Shown here piece by piece: positions 10,703-20,909 of a stretch of 64,000 bases of DNA. Under the pieces are notes generated by a model. The model did not search any database. It was not told the DNA's origin and saw only the letters and a list, made by a program, of their open reading frames with translations. The position numbers and the translations under genes are program-made. This DNA is from Ornithodoros turicata. Lineage: Eukaryota; Arthropoda; Arachnida; Ixodida; Argasidae. How positions within the stretch are numbered: the first letter of the stretch is position 1; every line of letters begins with the position of its first letter. The stretch spans positions 230,164,258 to 230,228,257 of the forward strand of contig NC_088201.1 in assembly GCF_037126465.1 (NCBI RefSeq), in the 5' to 3' direction.

Positions 10703-10723
10703 GGTAACACCACGAGACAGACG

Positions 10724-11240
10724 AGGTTAGTGCGCTTCTTCATACTGGTGTCACCGTGCCGACTACCGAAACAGGTGTGGGGGCAATTTTTGGAAGGCAG
10801 ATAAGGCGTCGCTGACGTTGTTGACGTTGCTACTATGGCCAGAAAGGAGTACAACATGTACACCCGATGAAATGCGCTACTCTTGCTTGGTTTGGCGACT
10901 TCGCAAGGTGTATGGGACCCCAAACGTACATCCAGGACGAAGAGAACAGCTGGGCAATCAGTAGGACTGGATCGGGAGTGAACTACAGCCGAGAGCATAC
11001 ATTGTAACGAGAGAAGAGTGAGGTTAGCGCGCTGCTTCATGCTGGTGTTACCGCCAACTCAATACACAGTTTTATAGTTACTGAGAGTGAGGAGGAAATG
11101 ACGTGTGAAGAAAAACAGCTGAGCACAATACAACGCTTTTAGAATTGACAAAATCATATTTGCAGGTTAGGGTGCAACCGTTTTAACTCTTTGGAAGCAC
11201 AGAGAATTTTGTGTTGAATTGACTGAGTCGTTTAATGATA
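10724..11240 (-). promoter_or_regulatory. 5' untranslated/promoter region of the 2A retrotransposon, with a duplicated monomer word
   Basis: The region upstream of the 2A ORF contains a ~31-bp word (GGTAACACCAGCATGAAGCA... on the minus strand) at 11022-11052 and again at 10724-10756, about 297 bp apart. The second element copy has the same pair at 23985-24014 and 24284-24314. The conserved spacing suggests promoter monomers or a functional 5' UTR. Each word contains an ATG opening a short upstream frame beginning MKQR or MKKR. Sequence out to about 11240 still aligns with the segment upstream of the second copy. Confidence 0.55.
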
Positions 11241-11241
11241 T

Positions 11242-12059
11242 AGTTGTTTATTATGTCCTGTAGAACACAAAAATTCAGTTAGAAAAAATATGGGGTATAC
11301 TGGTTACAGAATACGGGGTGGTCAGTGGTGTTGACCACTGTGCATCAAGGGTCTACGAATCTTCAAAAACTCGTAGAGCGCAAAACCTGTTTTTTTCTTT
11401 TTCTTGCACAAGACAACACAGCGGGTGATGCACAGCCCTGCTGAGGGGGATAAAGTTCCTTTTGTGCCGCAGTTAGCATATCGTCGAGGGATACACGGCG
11501 GCCGGTGATGTTTCGTAGCTGTGAGATGGACAGCGGTATCAAGGTGTAGTTTTGCTCGTTTGTTTTCATTTGTTAAAATATTTGTTTGTCAATCAACCTG
11601 TTCGACGGCACTGTCTGTCTGAAACTGATGCGTCTGGGGAATGGTTTCTGGATGCAGACGGGCTGTTGTCCAGCCTACATGACTGTAGGTGGGATCCTCG
11701 TCACTGTTAGCACCGTCCGAACAGCCTCCTGGCTCTGAGGGGATGTCCTGAATTATATGGAGACACCGTGTCTTTTGAGCGCGCTGACGCACCTCCGAAA
11801 AGTACCAACACCCGTTCCGCGTGTTAGGTCAGGATGTTCGTGTTGGGAATATGGACAGGTAAACCGAAAGCCGCTCCTCCATCGTCAGAGTTCTCATCCC
11901 AAACCTATCAAAAACTGAAGTATAAAATTGGTCGTGACCCCTCCATCAGCAGCTCTCGCGTCTACTGTATGTTGAATAAAAAAACAAACAAAGTTAGTCA
12001 GAAAATGCTTGTGTGACCGGCTTATTCTATACGATCGCGCGACAACCAGCCCTACCAAC
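11242..12059. other. No gene recognised
   Basis: Contains a minus-strand frame at 11363-11569 with a true ATG (a 68-residue peptide with SQLRNITGRRVSLDDML), but it has no recognised domain and no splice or promoter support. Otherwise featureless. Confidence 0.4.
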
Positions 12060-12555
12060 ACCGTCCTATCATAATTCCTTTTTTTACGGTATTTCGCACT
12101 CACCAGAGACGCGCTCCTGGCATCGCATGAAGATCGCGCATCGTCATGCCTCCCATGCTCGTGCAATCAGCGTCGTTACGATGCTACGATCTTCAGACGA
12201 TGCCAGCAACGCGCCCCAGGAAATGGCTGCTGTTTACGGTGTACGTGTTGCGTACAAGATAGCTAAAGAAAAAGTACGAAGTCCACTTATACGCCCCTCT
12301 ACTGAAGACGGTTGAACGCTAAACCCAAATAGAGTTTTGTGAACTGCTCCACAAGCGTTGTTTACTCAATGTCCTTAAAATCATGAGACTTCAACATTGA
12401 GGAAACTAAAGGATGCATTAACGAGAGCTTCAGAGAGCACAAAAACGATGTTACCAATAATTCACCAACCACCGAACTGTCCTTACATTTAGACAATAGT
12501 TCCGATTGCCTTCCACTCTTCAGTGAGGCTAAAACTCTAAACTGCATTGCAAAGA
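12060..12555 (+). pseudogene. Penelope-like C-terminal remnant (GIY-YIG end)
   Basis: Plus-strand pieces read YGISHSPE at the left, VRVAYKIAKEKV in the middle, and on the right INESFREHKNDV followed by LSLHLDNSSDCLPLF. The last pieces match the C-terminal part of Penelope-type GIY-YIG nucleases, with R-x-x-E-H-K and then a short block before the end of the fold. The left and middle pieces recur as inverted fragments at 23575-23925. This is a different family from the element at 6.2-10.2 kb. The frame is broken many times and no catalytic tyrosines remain. Assignment is by pattern and is moderate. Confidence 0.45.
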
Positions 12556-12842
12556 TGACACTCCTCGTACGTTCTCACGCCCCAGGTTGCAATAGTGATC
12601 TGTTTATATAGTTATGGCGCCGTACTTAAGAGGACATACCACCCCCTGTTTTTTATGTGAACTTTGCAATAGGTTTTGTGTCTGAACTACGAGACAGATC
12701 GGAATGCGGAAAGTTTCATTGGAAAGGTGACGTCAAGATCTTTTAACTCTGGGAACTGAAATATCGCTGTAGCGTTGTAATTTTTTTTACGGACCCCTGA
12801 AGGTGGGAACCCCTCTGTTTTCTATGATTCTATGTTTTCTAG

Positions 12843-14420
12843 AAGATAGAATGTCGCAACCACCTTCTTCGAAACTATGTAAGTCCTCTTCGAGATATTG
12901 CTTTGGCAAAGAGAACAACCCCCATTCCCCCATCGCTGAAGAAGCTACTTCTGGATAATGCTGTTCGACTAAGAGTTGGAGATGCTAGGGCTATTCACTA
13001 TCGCAAAGAGCAGGCTGAGTTAAGCAAACAAGATCAGATTCGGAACCTGGTGGCTGATATCCGTAATGGGCCACTCCATGTGTTCGGCGACTACACAAAA
13101 TGTGCGGGTTACTTTTGCAGTGGTCCAAAAGAAGGGGAAGTCAATCACGTCGCAGAGCTCAGGAAATGCGGACTTTTCAATGAAATCCTTGTAGCGATGA
13201 GTCGTTTGGCAAACAATGGTGGCAGCTTGATCCTTGACGTTAACAATAATGCTGCAGAACATTTCAATTCTCTCGTTGCAAAGTTTTCTGGCGGGAAAAG
13301 AATAAACTTTTCCCAGAGGGGATCATTCGGAATGCGGGCTTCAGGGGCTGTGGTGTCTTTCAACTCTAAGCAGTACCATCGTGCTGTACATAAGGCAGTG
13401 TACAACACTAGCCCTGGGAAGTATGCAAAAATTATGCTGAAGCGTAAAGCATCTATTCGTGCTGCTTGCATAAGGCATCGGAGTTCTGGGGCTGCTCGCT
13501 GTAAGCGTTCACTTGAAGGTGCGCCGTGCAAGCGTGCTTCCAGCGACAACCACTGTGGTTCCATAGTGGATGCCCCAGACATGAACCACGATGACTATTT
13601 TGAAGCTGCTGCGACGTACAAGGATTCCCTTGTGCTCTCCCAACCAGATCCAGAGCAGCTCGAGGCTGATACTCGAGGTCAAGAAGGGTGAACTTTTTGG
13701 ATGCAGGAGAGGCGAAAGCGACTCACCGCTTCTAATTTTGGGCAAGGTATGCAAGATGCGAGATGCAACGAGCAGTGCAAGTACTGTTCGTTCCTTGCTC
13801 TATGGTCATTTTGACACTGAGGCTCTCCGATATGGTCGCGACACTGAGCCCATTGCAATTGTTAAGCTGCAGGATGAGTTAGGGGTGACTGTTTCACCAT
13901 GCGGCCTTGTTGTTGATCGGGAGTTTGCATACCTTGCTGCAACACCTGATGGGCTTGTCGATGACGACACTGTCGTGGAAGTGAAGTGCCCTTATTCGGC
14001 TAGGTCCCTTACCCCTGTGGAGGGACTGCGGGCAAAAAAAAAATAACCTTTTGCACTATTGATAACTCTGGTAATATTTCTTTGAAGGAAAACCATGACT
14101 ACCACTATCAGGTGCAGGGACAGCTCCACATCACTCCACGTCAGTTTTGTCTTTTTGTGGTATATTCTGGTGAGGAAATTTTTGTCCAGAAGATCGAGAG
14201 AAATGATGGCTTCTGGAACAAAATGATTGGCCACCTTCAACTGTTCTAAACGCATAGCCTTCTACCGGAATTGGTTGACCCTCGTCAGTCCCGTGGGCTG
14301 CAGCTCAGAGATAGCAAGAAGAGTGACCGTCAGGTTGCCTCGCTCTGTGATGCCGCCAAAAGAACTTCCAATCAGGGCGATTCATCCAGAAAGAGACGGA
14401 AGACTCGTAAAGATAGCTAA
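12843..14420 (+). pseudogene. Mutator-like transposase C-terminus fused to YqaJ-type exonuclease, 3' exon
   Basis: Begins after a good splice acceptor (TTCTATGTTTTCTAG ending 12842). The first part reads IECRNHLLRNY, a Cys-containing segment, then NNAAEHFNSLVAKFSGGKRI, with the Glu before FNS as expected for the third catalytic residue of a DDE transposase of the Mutator-like group. The second part is a YqaJ/lambda-exonuclease fold: QERRKRLTASNFG, YGRDTEPIAI, AATPDGLV (catalytic Asp), VEVKCPYS (E-x-K), HDYHYQVQGQLHIT. All nuclease active-site residues are present. Breaks are a TGA at 13689-13691, a one-base shift near 13741, an A10 run at 14034-14043 that shifts frame, and a TAA at 14247-14249. 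The frame then runs to TAA at 14418. Upstream transposase exons were not found. Domain naming is from memory of the families. Confidence 0.7.
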
Positions 14421-14553
14421 CCTGCCGCTGTTCTGTAATTATGGCTAGACTGTGGATTTACGTGTCATTTAGTTTGTGCGGCTCCACCTATGCCAAGTGT
14501 TTTAATGCATATTCATCCATTTTGCTTCGTAATTTACTGAATGTTTTTCCATA

Positions 14554-15112
14554 TACCGTATTTTCACGCGTATTAGCCGCACCGCAGATAAGCCGCAGGA
14601 CTCGTTTTTAGATACATTTTGAATTTTTTTTTGCAGATAAGCCGCACTCGCAGATAAGCCGCGGGTAATACGATGCGACTGCTTTGTGCGCTAAACCAGT
14701 GATGCACATACAAAATCAATAGAGACTTTATCGCTATGAAAACGGGTATCATTTATTCGACAGAAAAAAAGGCTAACATCAGAAATATTACAGAGCGGCT
14801 CACTAAGACATGTTCCAGAAGACATGATTCTCTGTCACCCCTTTTGTTAAAGCTGCGTGGGGGAATGTATCCGGAAGGTCAGACCACTCGAATATGGACT
14901 CGTCCCTGTTCGGTATTGTTCGTGTAACGGCAGGGCGATCCTGTTCCGAAAAACATGACGCACTGTCTGCCCTTTCGTTTCATCGAGGGTATTGGGAAAG
15001 TACCAGGGAAAGATAGTCACCAGATAAGCCGCACCCGCGCATAAGCCGCAGAGCGTCCGCGAAAACAAAAAATCTCGCATAAGCCGCGGCTAATACGAGT
15101 GAAAATACGGTA
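14554..15112. mobile_element. MITE with terminal inverted repeats and spaced ATAAGCCGC words
   Basis: Terminal inverted repeats: left TACCGTATTTTCAC (then GCGTATTAGCCGC), right in reverse complement TACCGTATTTTCAC (then TCGTATTAGCCGC). Subterminal copies of ATAAGCCGC occur at both ends and are probable transposase-binding sites. The 559-bp element is non-coding, with flanks compatible with a TA target. A fragment of the same family is at 4745-4862. Confidence 0.75.
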
Positions 15113-15289
15113 CATATCTTCGACTTTTGCTCAGGATTTAACTGCATATCTTCGCGTTTGTGTTTCATATTTAAGTTACCTTTTTTTCATTTTTACTGTA
15201 CATATCTATGCATATTTTTCAATTTTCCTAAATATTTATATTCATATATTAATATATTTCTATGTATAAATCCACAGACTAGTCGTGGG

Positions 15290-15725
15290 ATGTTTGTCAT
15301 ATTTTAAACATGGCATAAGAGTGTGAAATCTGAATCCAGACATGAGCTCGTGAGGATCTAAGTATGAGAATGGTGCACAGTCTCCCAACCGTAGACCAGT
15401 CTTCCCCGGCATTGTTGAAACACGTCCACACGTTGATGCTATGTGTGTGAGGCCATCATGGTATTCTACATTTGCTTGAGTGTATGAAAATATTGCAAAG
15501 CTGTCCCCAAACCGTCGTTCTTCCCAGGCATTGTTGAAACACATCCACACGTTGATGCTATATGTGTGAGGCCATCATGGTATTCTACCTTGGCTTGAAT
15601 GTATGAAAATATTGCAAAGCTGTCCCCAAACCGTCGTTCTTCCCAAGCATTGTTGAAACACGTCCACACGTTGATGCTATATGTGTGAGGCCATCATGGT
15701 ATTCTACCTTGGCTTGAGTGTATGG
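15290..15725. repeat. Minisatellite, unit about 119-123 bp, more than three copies
   Basis: The word CATTGTTGAAACAC(A/G)TCCACACGTTGATG recurs with starts of the surrounding unit near 15388, 15511 and 15630 (spacings 123 and 119). Units are about 90% alike. Diverged echoes continue to about 16460 (for example GCATTGTTGAACACGAGCAAC near 15888). Confidence 0.8.
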
Positions 15726-16640
15726 AGATTGTGGAAAGAAACATGAATGATGTTCCTAGCACTTTTGAAGCTCCACCAGCCTGTTCAGATGTCGACATCC
15801 TGAGTATGAATCCATTTTGATATTTTGACAAGGTCGGTAAGTATCATAATTGTGCACAGCTGTCTCCCAACTGTCGCCAGTTCCCCGCATTGTTGAACAC
15901 GAGCAACATCCCAACATGTCGCTCTGCGTTACGTCCTCTTGCCATCTTGCCTTTACTTCGGTGTCATTTCAACATATGAAAATTGCCTTTTCAGATTCAG
16001 GTTTCCAGTACTACTGCAGATATGATGGCCAGACGCCCAAAGGTCAAACTTCCTAAGTGTTACTGTCTTTATCTGTCAATTGAAAATTTCCCACTCTCTC
16101 CCCGATTATGAAGCACCTGCCCTTGCCAGTGTTGTACCTGGCTCAGCATTATATGTGGCCAATGATAAATGGTGCCCTGTTGGACATTTTTTTTTCATAA
16201 ACACACACTCTGAGGCCTTAGCTGCCAACTGACAAGCATGGCAAAAGCAACTATCAGTTGCTACTTCATTGCTCAAAAAGGAAACTCGTTGCTGAGTAAC
16301 ACGTTCCAAGTTTTTACTGTTCCCATATTATGGATCTGGCTCTGTCCACCAGGATGTTATATGTTGATGCCGTATGTGCGAGACCTTCATGTCCAAGTGC
16401 GCCTACATGCAGCGGACTGTATGGTACTTCATTATGTGTTTATGCCACATCGTGCGCATAGATGAAATGTGCTCTGTTGGATACTGTATCCACGAATGAA
16501 CATTCTGAGGCTACTAGCATGAGCTGATACGCATAAGTAATGCAGAAAACGTGACGATGTATGTGTATACCATGCTGCGTTCTTCAATAAAATATCTCCA
16601 ATCTACCAATAGTGAACACATGCTACTGGTTTCTTTTTAA
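15726..16640. other. Diverged repeat tail, no gene
   Basis: Contains scattered, weakened copies of the 119-bp minisatellite unit and an AATAAA at about 16588. No open frame with a recognised domain. Confidence 0.45.
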
Positions 16641-16679
16641 TCTTTCGGGTGCTGGCTGTCGAGGATTTTCTACTTGCAG

Positions 16680-16862
16680 GAATCTGTGAACCAGTGGTTA
16701 CTAACAATGGCTATTGGTCACCTTGACCAGATTTCATCTGAAGAAAAACTTGAGTCCGGGGAAACACTGCAAACATATCTGTACGAGCCACAATACGAAT
16801 TTGAGGAGAACTACATTTTTTCCCTTGAAAAGCTTGCTATGAAGCATATTATATTTTATTAA
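16680..16862 (+). CDS. Possible terminal exon, function unknown
   Basis: A pyrimidine-rich acceptor (GGATTTTCTACTTGCAG ending 16679) is followed in phase 0 by an acidic 60-codon frame starting ESVNQWLLTMAIGHLDQISS and ending ...KLAMKHIIFY with TAA at 16860-16862. The composition is protein-like (mixed, acidic, few rare residues), and a stop soon after an acceptor fits a last exon. I do not recognise the family. It could be a remnant of another repeated gene or a chance frame. Confidence 0.25.
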   Translation, partial: ESVNQWLLTMAIGHLDQISSEEKLESGETLQTYLYEPQYEFEENYIFSLEKLAMKHIIFY

Positions 16863-17844
16863 CCAAAACATACCGCACGAGTTGCACCCGTAGGAAAATA
16901 CCCAGCCATCTCATTCAGGCTACAGTGGGCATCAGTGACTCGCACTGAGACGACCCTCTGCTGAGGTCACTGTTAACACTAAGTGGGTTTATGCGGAGCG
17001 AAGGGGAAGAGCCAAACACGCTCAACAATTACAACCCGTTTAATCAAAGAAATAAGTGCAATAAAGTTTCGGCCGAGAAACACGGGATTCGAGAATGGAT
17101 CTCACCAATGTCATGTCCTCAGGATCACTGTTTCACGTCACACGACGAGTCGATTCCGCTGTTGGTCCTCTTCTGTTCTCTTCTTCACTGTCGTATCCGT
17201 GTGTCTCATCGTTCTTCACCTCCTTCTGGTCTTCGGGACCACGTCTAGGTTTCCGCAAGCCTTCTCGTGTTCCACTCCCTCCTCCTTTCTTCTTTTCTTT
17301 CCCTCCGCTGCTCTTCCTCGTCTTTTTCCAGTACAGTCTCTTCATCACACTGGCAAGCAACGTAGTAAACGCATAGTAAACGTAGTAAACGTAGTAAACG
17401 CATTATCACGAACCACCTCGCTGTGTTTAGAGTTTCTGCTCCAGGAAATATCACGGGGAGGGGGGCATATGTGCCCTGGACCAACTTCTAAGGAAACTAC
17501 TGGTCTCAGGGTGCCTAGGATAACGAGCAGACAGCCCAGCCGGAAGCTGGCAGACGGCATGTAGCCATTACAAAATCGCCATTGGAATGATGATAGTTGT
17601 TTACAAAATTTTATTGGGCAGGTCTTGCGCAAGATGTGTACGCATTTGTACACTAATCATGGGGCAAGGTAAAGTATGCGATGGCAGAAGGAACAGGTTA
17701 CAAAAAAGCTTTGGCTACGTTGCTGCTGCTGACAGAAGTGAGCATAGGATTGGGGATCAGATGACGTGGTTGTTATAATACAGCAGGTAATGGTGGTAAC
17801 ATCGTTCTGTGTTGTCATGACATGGCGGCTAAAATGGTGAGCGT
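16863..17844. other. No gene recognised; 9-bp tandem repeat
   Basis: Has a 193-codon plus-strand frame (16983-17564) rich in Ser, Leu and Phe with no domain, which I take as chance. A GTAGTAAAC simple repeat lies at about 17360-17402, and a purine-rich GGGGAGGGGGG run at 17455-17465 resembles a polypurine tract but no LTR could be found beside it. Confidence 0.4.
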
Positions 17845-18947
17845 TCACCACGGTGAGCGTACAGGCCTGCATGCACTCGTGGGGTGTCCCTTAGCACGAC
17901 ATTCTTCACACGACTCCATTGGCTTGAGTACGATGCCACAACGCGGACCCGGTGCTTTCAGCCATGGTCCATAGCGTTTCACGAGGGCTGTGCGGAGGAT
18001 GCCTGCTAGGCACGATAGCCCCCGTCCCCTCGAAATGTGATAGCCATCCCGTGAGAGCATCCCCTCTTTCACCTCCTTGTTCCTGGTAAAGACCTTGTGC
18101 TGGAAAAGTTATTTGAACATATATACGGAATGTTTTTGCAAACAGCACTTCACAAAGACAGCAATACAAATAAACCGGAATTCCTGGTAGGCATGTGCCA
18201 GTACTTCGTACACATTTTATTTTCGGAAAAATTGCGCGATAAAAAGCAACTGGAAACTAGCTTTGTGATACTTGAATTACAAACAGGTACCGCATCAAGA
18301 CCAGCACCTGTTTGTAATTCAAGCACCACAAAGGTAGCCCCAGTTACTTTTTGTCGCACTGTTTTTCCAAAACTAACGAGCATACTGTATAAAATACCTG
18401 CCATGACCACCAGGAAGTTCCAGAGTTAGCGTTCGAGAGGCGACTACTCACGTCAATGCTCAACACCGTAGCGTCACCGGCACGGACAGCTGGAATCGTG
18501 CGCAGCATCGCGTTATATCCCTGAATTGCGCCAGAAAGTTCAGGCCGCCTTGTCTGTGGCATCAGCTTATACAGGAATATATGCTCCGCGTAGCCTTTCG
18601 CCACCTCAACGGTACCCTGTGAAAGAAGACAATTCATGGAAATGAATCTTCCCTGGCGTGTCAGAGGAAATGGGTTTTAGCAGCACAGAGATTGAAATCG
18701 TTGCAATCTGTACTTACTGAGACTTCCCGCAAAACAGTTGCGGCACTCTTCCCATCCTGGATATCGTTGCCACCGATATACATGACGATCCAGTCTACTG
18801 CCAGGTGCAGTCAATGGATTTTTTCTCTCAGACGGGCCGCTGTAGCTCCGGGATAGCTAAAGTGACGATTTCCACGTCAGCGTCCACGAACAACCTGTCG
18901 CGCGTCATAAACTTCAGCTGGCTACTGCCAACCAACGAGCCTTTCAT
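17845..18947 (-). pseudogene. SGNH-hydrolase gene with zinc-knuckle tail, three exons, decayed
   Basis: Minus-strand exons: exon 1 18947-18718 from an ATG, donor GTAAGTAC; exon 2 18616-18452, acceptor CTTCTTTCACAG, donor GTGAGTAG; exon 3 from 18072. Exon 1 has LVGSSQLKF at the nucleophile block (family G-D-S; Asp replaced by Ser) and VDWIVMYIGGNDIQDG, a clear G-x-N-D block. Exon 3 has LSRDGYHISRGRGLSCLAG, the Asp-x-x-His catalytic block, then CEECRAKGHPTSAC, a CX2CX4HX4C zinc knuckle. A one-base shift and a TGA sit between the two exon-1 motifs, so it is not functional as read. The zinc knuckle suggests a retroelement-linked or domesticated origin. The exon 3 acceptor (GAG before 18072) is weak. 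Confidence 0.65.
18176..18421. repeat. Foldback repeat in the SGNH pseudogene intron
   Basis: Imperfect inverted repeat with arms of about 120 bp (18176-18294 and 18301-18421) around a very short centre. The inner arms both contain CTTGAATTACAAACAGGT and the outer arms GGAATTCCTGGT / ACCAGGAAGTTCC. It lies wholly between exons 2 and 3 of the SGNH pseudogene. Confidence 0.75.
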
Positions 18948-19699
18948 CGTTTACGTTTCTCGGGGATCACAATGCGTGATGCGGCGAACTGCAAAGTCAG
19001 CTGAACGCTAAAGAAGTAAATCTCCGAAGAAGCTGCAAGGGAGAACCATGCGTGCGTCTGTGCCGTGCGCGAGACGCAGGTGGCGCCGTTGCGCAGTCCT
19101 CCTCTCCACGGCTGTCTGGTCGTCTGCTCGCTGAGGTCGACGCGACGACCAAGCCTTTGGCAGCCCGCTCGTGCAGACGCGGATGTTCTGTGACAGGGCC
19201 CACACAACAAACCCACCGCATGCAAAAATATAAATAAAACGAAATGCGTTTGGGGTGTTTTGCACATTGGTTTAGGGCCTTATGGACCAGCCAAACCAAA
19301 TATATTGCGATGACCGTGATGGTGGGGACGTTTGCCACAAGATTTTGCGGCACGCTATCCAAACCCGGATTTATTTGTCATGAGCATTCTGCATGTATTC
19401 CTAAGAATGCTTCGCTGTAGTGGGACGATCATATGTTTAAACACTAAAAACAACAAACTATTTATCGAGTGGTCAAAAGCTTCCTTTTATGACCTGTATA
19501 TGCACCGCGGAAAGGATGGAAATTCGCCTGCAATCTCTGACGTTGAAAATGAAATCGTAGTTCGATTGCCGCGGAAATAAACACTTTCTTTTATTTTTGA
19601 ATCGGATAGTCCGCAATTGATGCAAACTACACTACGATAAACAGTCGCGTCCGAAATATCGAATATTCAGACAAACAATTCAACACGTCAGCCTGAACA
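18948..19699. other. No gene recognised
   Basis: GC-moderate DNA with overlapping frames of 60-120 codons and no domains. The left part (18948-19260) is the upstream flank of the SGNH pseudogene, but no promoter element is clear. Confidence 0.4.
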
Positions 19700-20906
19700 G
19701 ACTGGAAGACAGGTTGCACAGGTTGCAACTTCGGAGCATACCTGGAGGACGCTCTTCGGAATCAAGTCATCACTGGTCTTCTCAATGACAACATTAGATG
19801 CCGTCTCTTGCCTATGGGTGAAAAGGAAGCAACACTCGACCACGTTTATCAAGTGGCAAACGCTATGGAAGCGGCTGAGACACAGGCACGGGAAATGCGT
19901 CAGGAAGTGTCCACTGGAGCAATCAAGAGCGTCAAAACAAAAAGCGAAACGGATTCCTGGGTCTGCTACACAAGTCATCAGGCAAGAATGTTATAGATAT
20001 GGCAGAGGGCATAAGCCTAGTGACTGTCCCTTCAAGAATAGTCAGTGTCATAAATGTTCGAAACTAAGCTTAGAGGCCACTTCGAAGCTTCGAAGTCACT
20101 TAGCTAAAATGTGTAAGACTAAGCTTTTTCCGAAAAGAATGTCTAGACAACATGTAAAGGTCGTAGACGGAGAAGACAACGGTTCTATTGAGTTGCACAC
20201 AGTGTACCGTATTGGAACGGCAGTTAATGCGTACAAGGTTTCGGGAAAGATCAATGGTAAACCTGTAGTAATGGAACTAGATACAGGATCGGCTGTGTCC
20301 ATAATGTCAGTTGACGAGTTCTGCAGCCTATTTGGCAGTGTAGGCCAGTGTCAAAAGTCCAAAATACGATTGAGCACGTATAAAGGAAGTGTTGTTCCAG
20401 TGTGGGGAATAGTTGATATCAAGCTCGAACACAAGGAAGCGACGTACTCTTTGCCGTTAGTGTTAGTCGATAGCTGCGATGGAGCTCGCATGCCAGCATT
20501 GTTAGGCAGGGATTGGTTAGAACAAGTAAGGATAGGCTGGCAAAGCATTTTGTGTGCGAATGTTACGTTGGGGAAAGTAAAAAGTGTGGATGACTTAATG
20601 CGAGAGCACCATTCTGGTTTTGAGCAAGGACCCGGTACGATTCAAGGATTTGAAGGTACAATTGTGTTGAAAGATGGAGCGCGACCAGTGTTTTGTAATG
20701 CAAGACCTATTCCTTACGCGCTGAGAGACAAAGTCGAAGCAGAATTGAAAAATCTCGAAGCGGCTGGTATTCTGTACCGCGTAGGTCACACTGACTGGGC
20801 AACGCCAGTGGTAGTAGTCGCGAAAAACAAAGGCGATGCGATTCGTCTCTGCGCGGATTTTCGGGTAACGATAAATCCGGTCAGAGAACTCAACCACTAC
20901 CCCTAA
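19700..20906 (+). pseudogene. Ty3 gag end, protease and start of RT
   Basis: The first part (to about 19990), in a different frame from the rest, reads NFGAYLEDALRNQVITGLLN, a capsid C-terminal segment. Then comes CYRYGRGHKPSDC, a CCHC zinc knuckle whose second Cys is replaced by Tyr. The protease active site is MELDTGSAVSIM (D-T-G). Then DWATPVVVVAKNKGD and RLCADFRVTIN, the first RT blocks. It ends at an in-frame TAA (20904-20906), after which RT continues in the same frame. Confidence 0.8.
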
Positions 20907-20909
20907 CCC

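Noticed and set aside
16983..17564. 193-codon plus-strand frame
   Set aside because: Low-complexity Ser/Leu/Phe composition, no domain, no splice or promoter support; overlapping frames on both strands are equally long.
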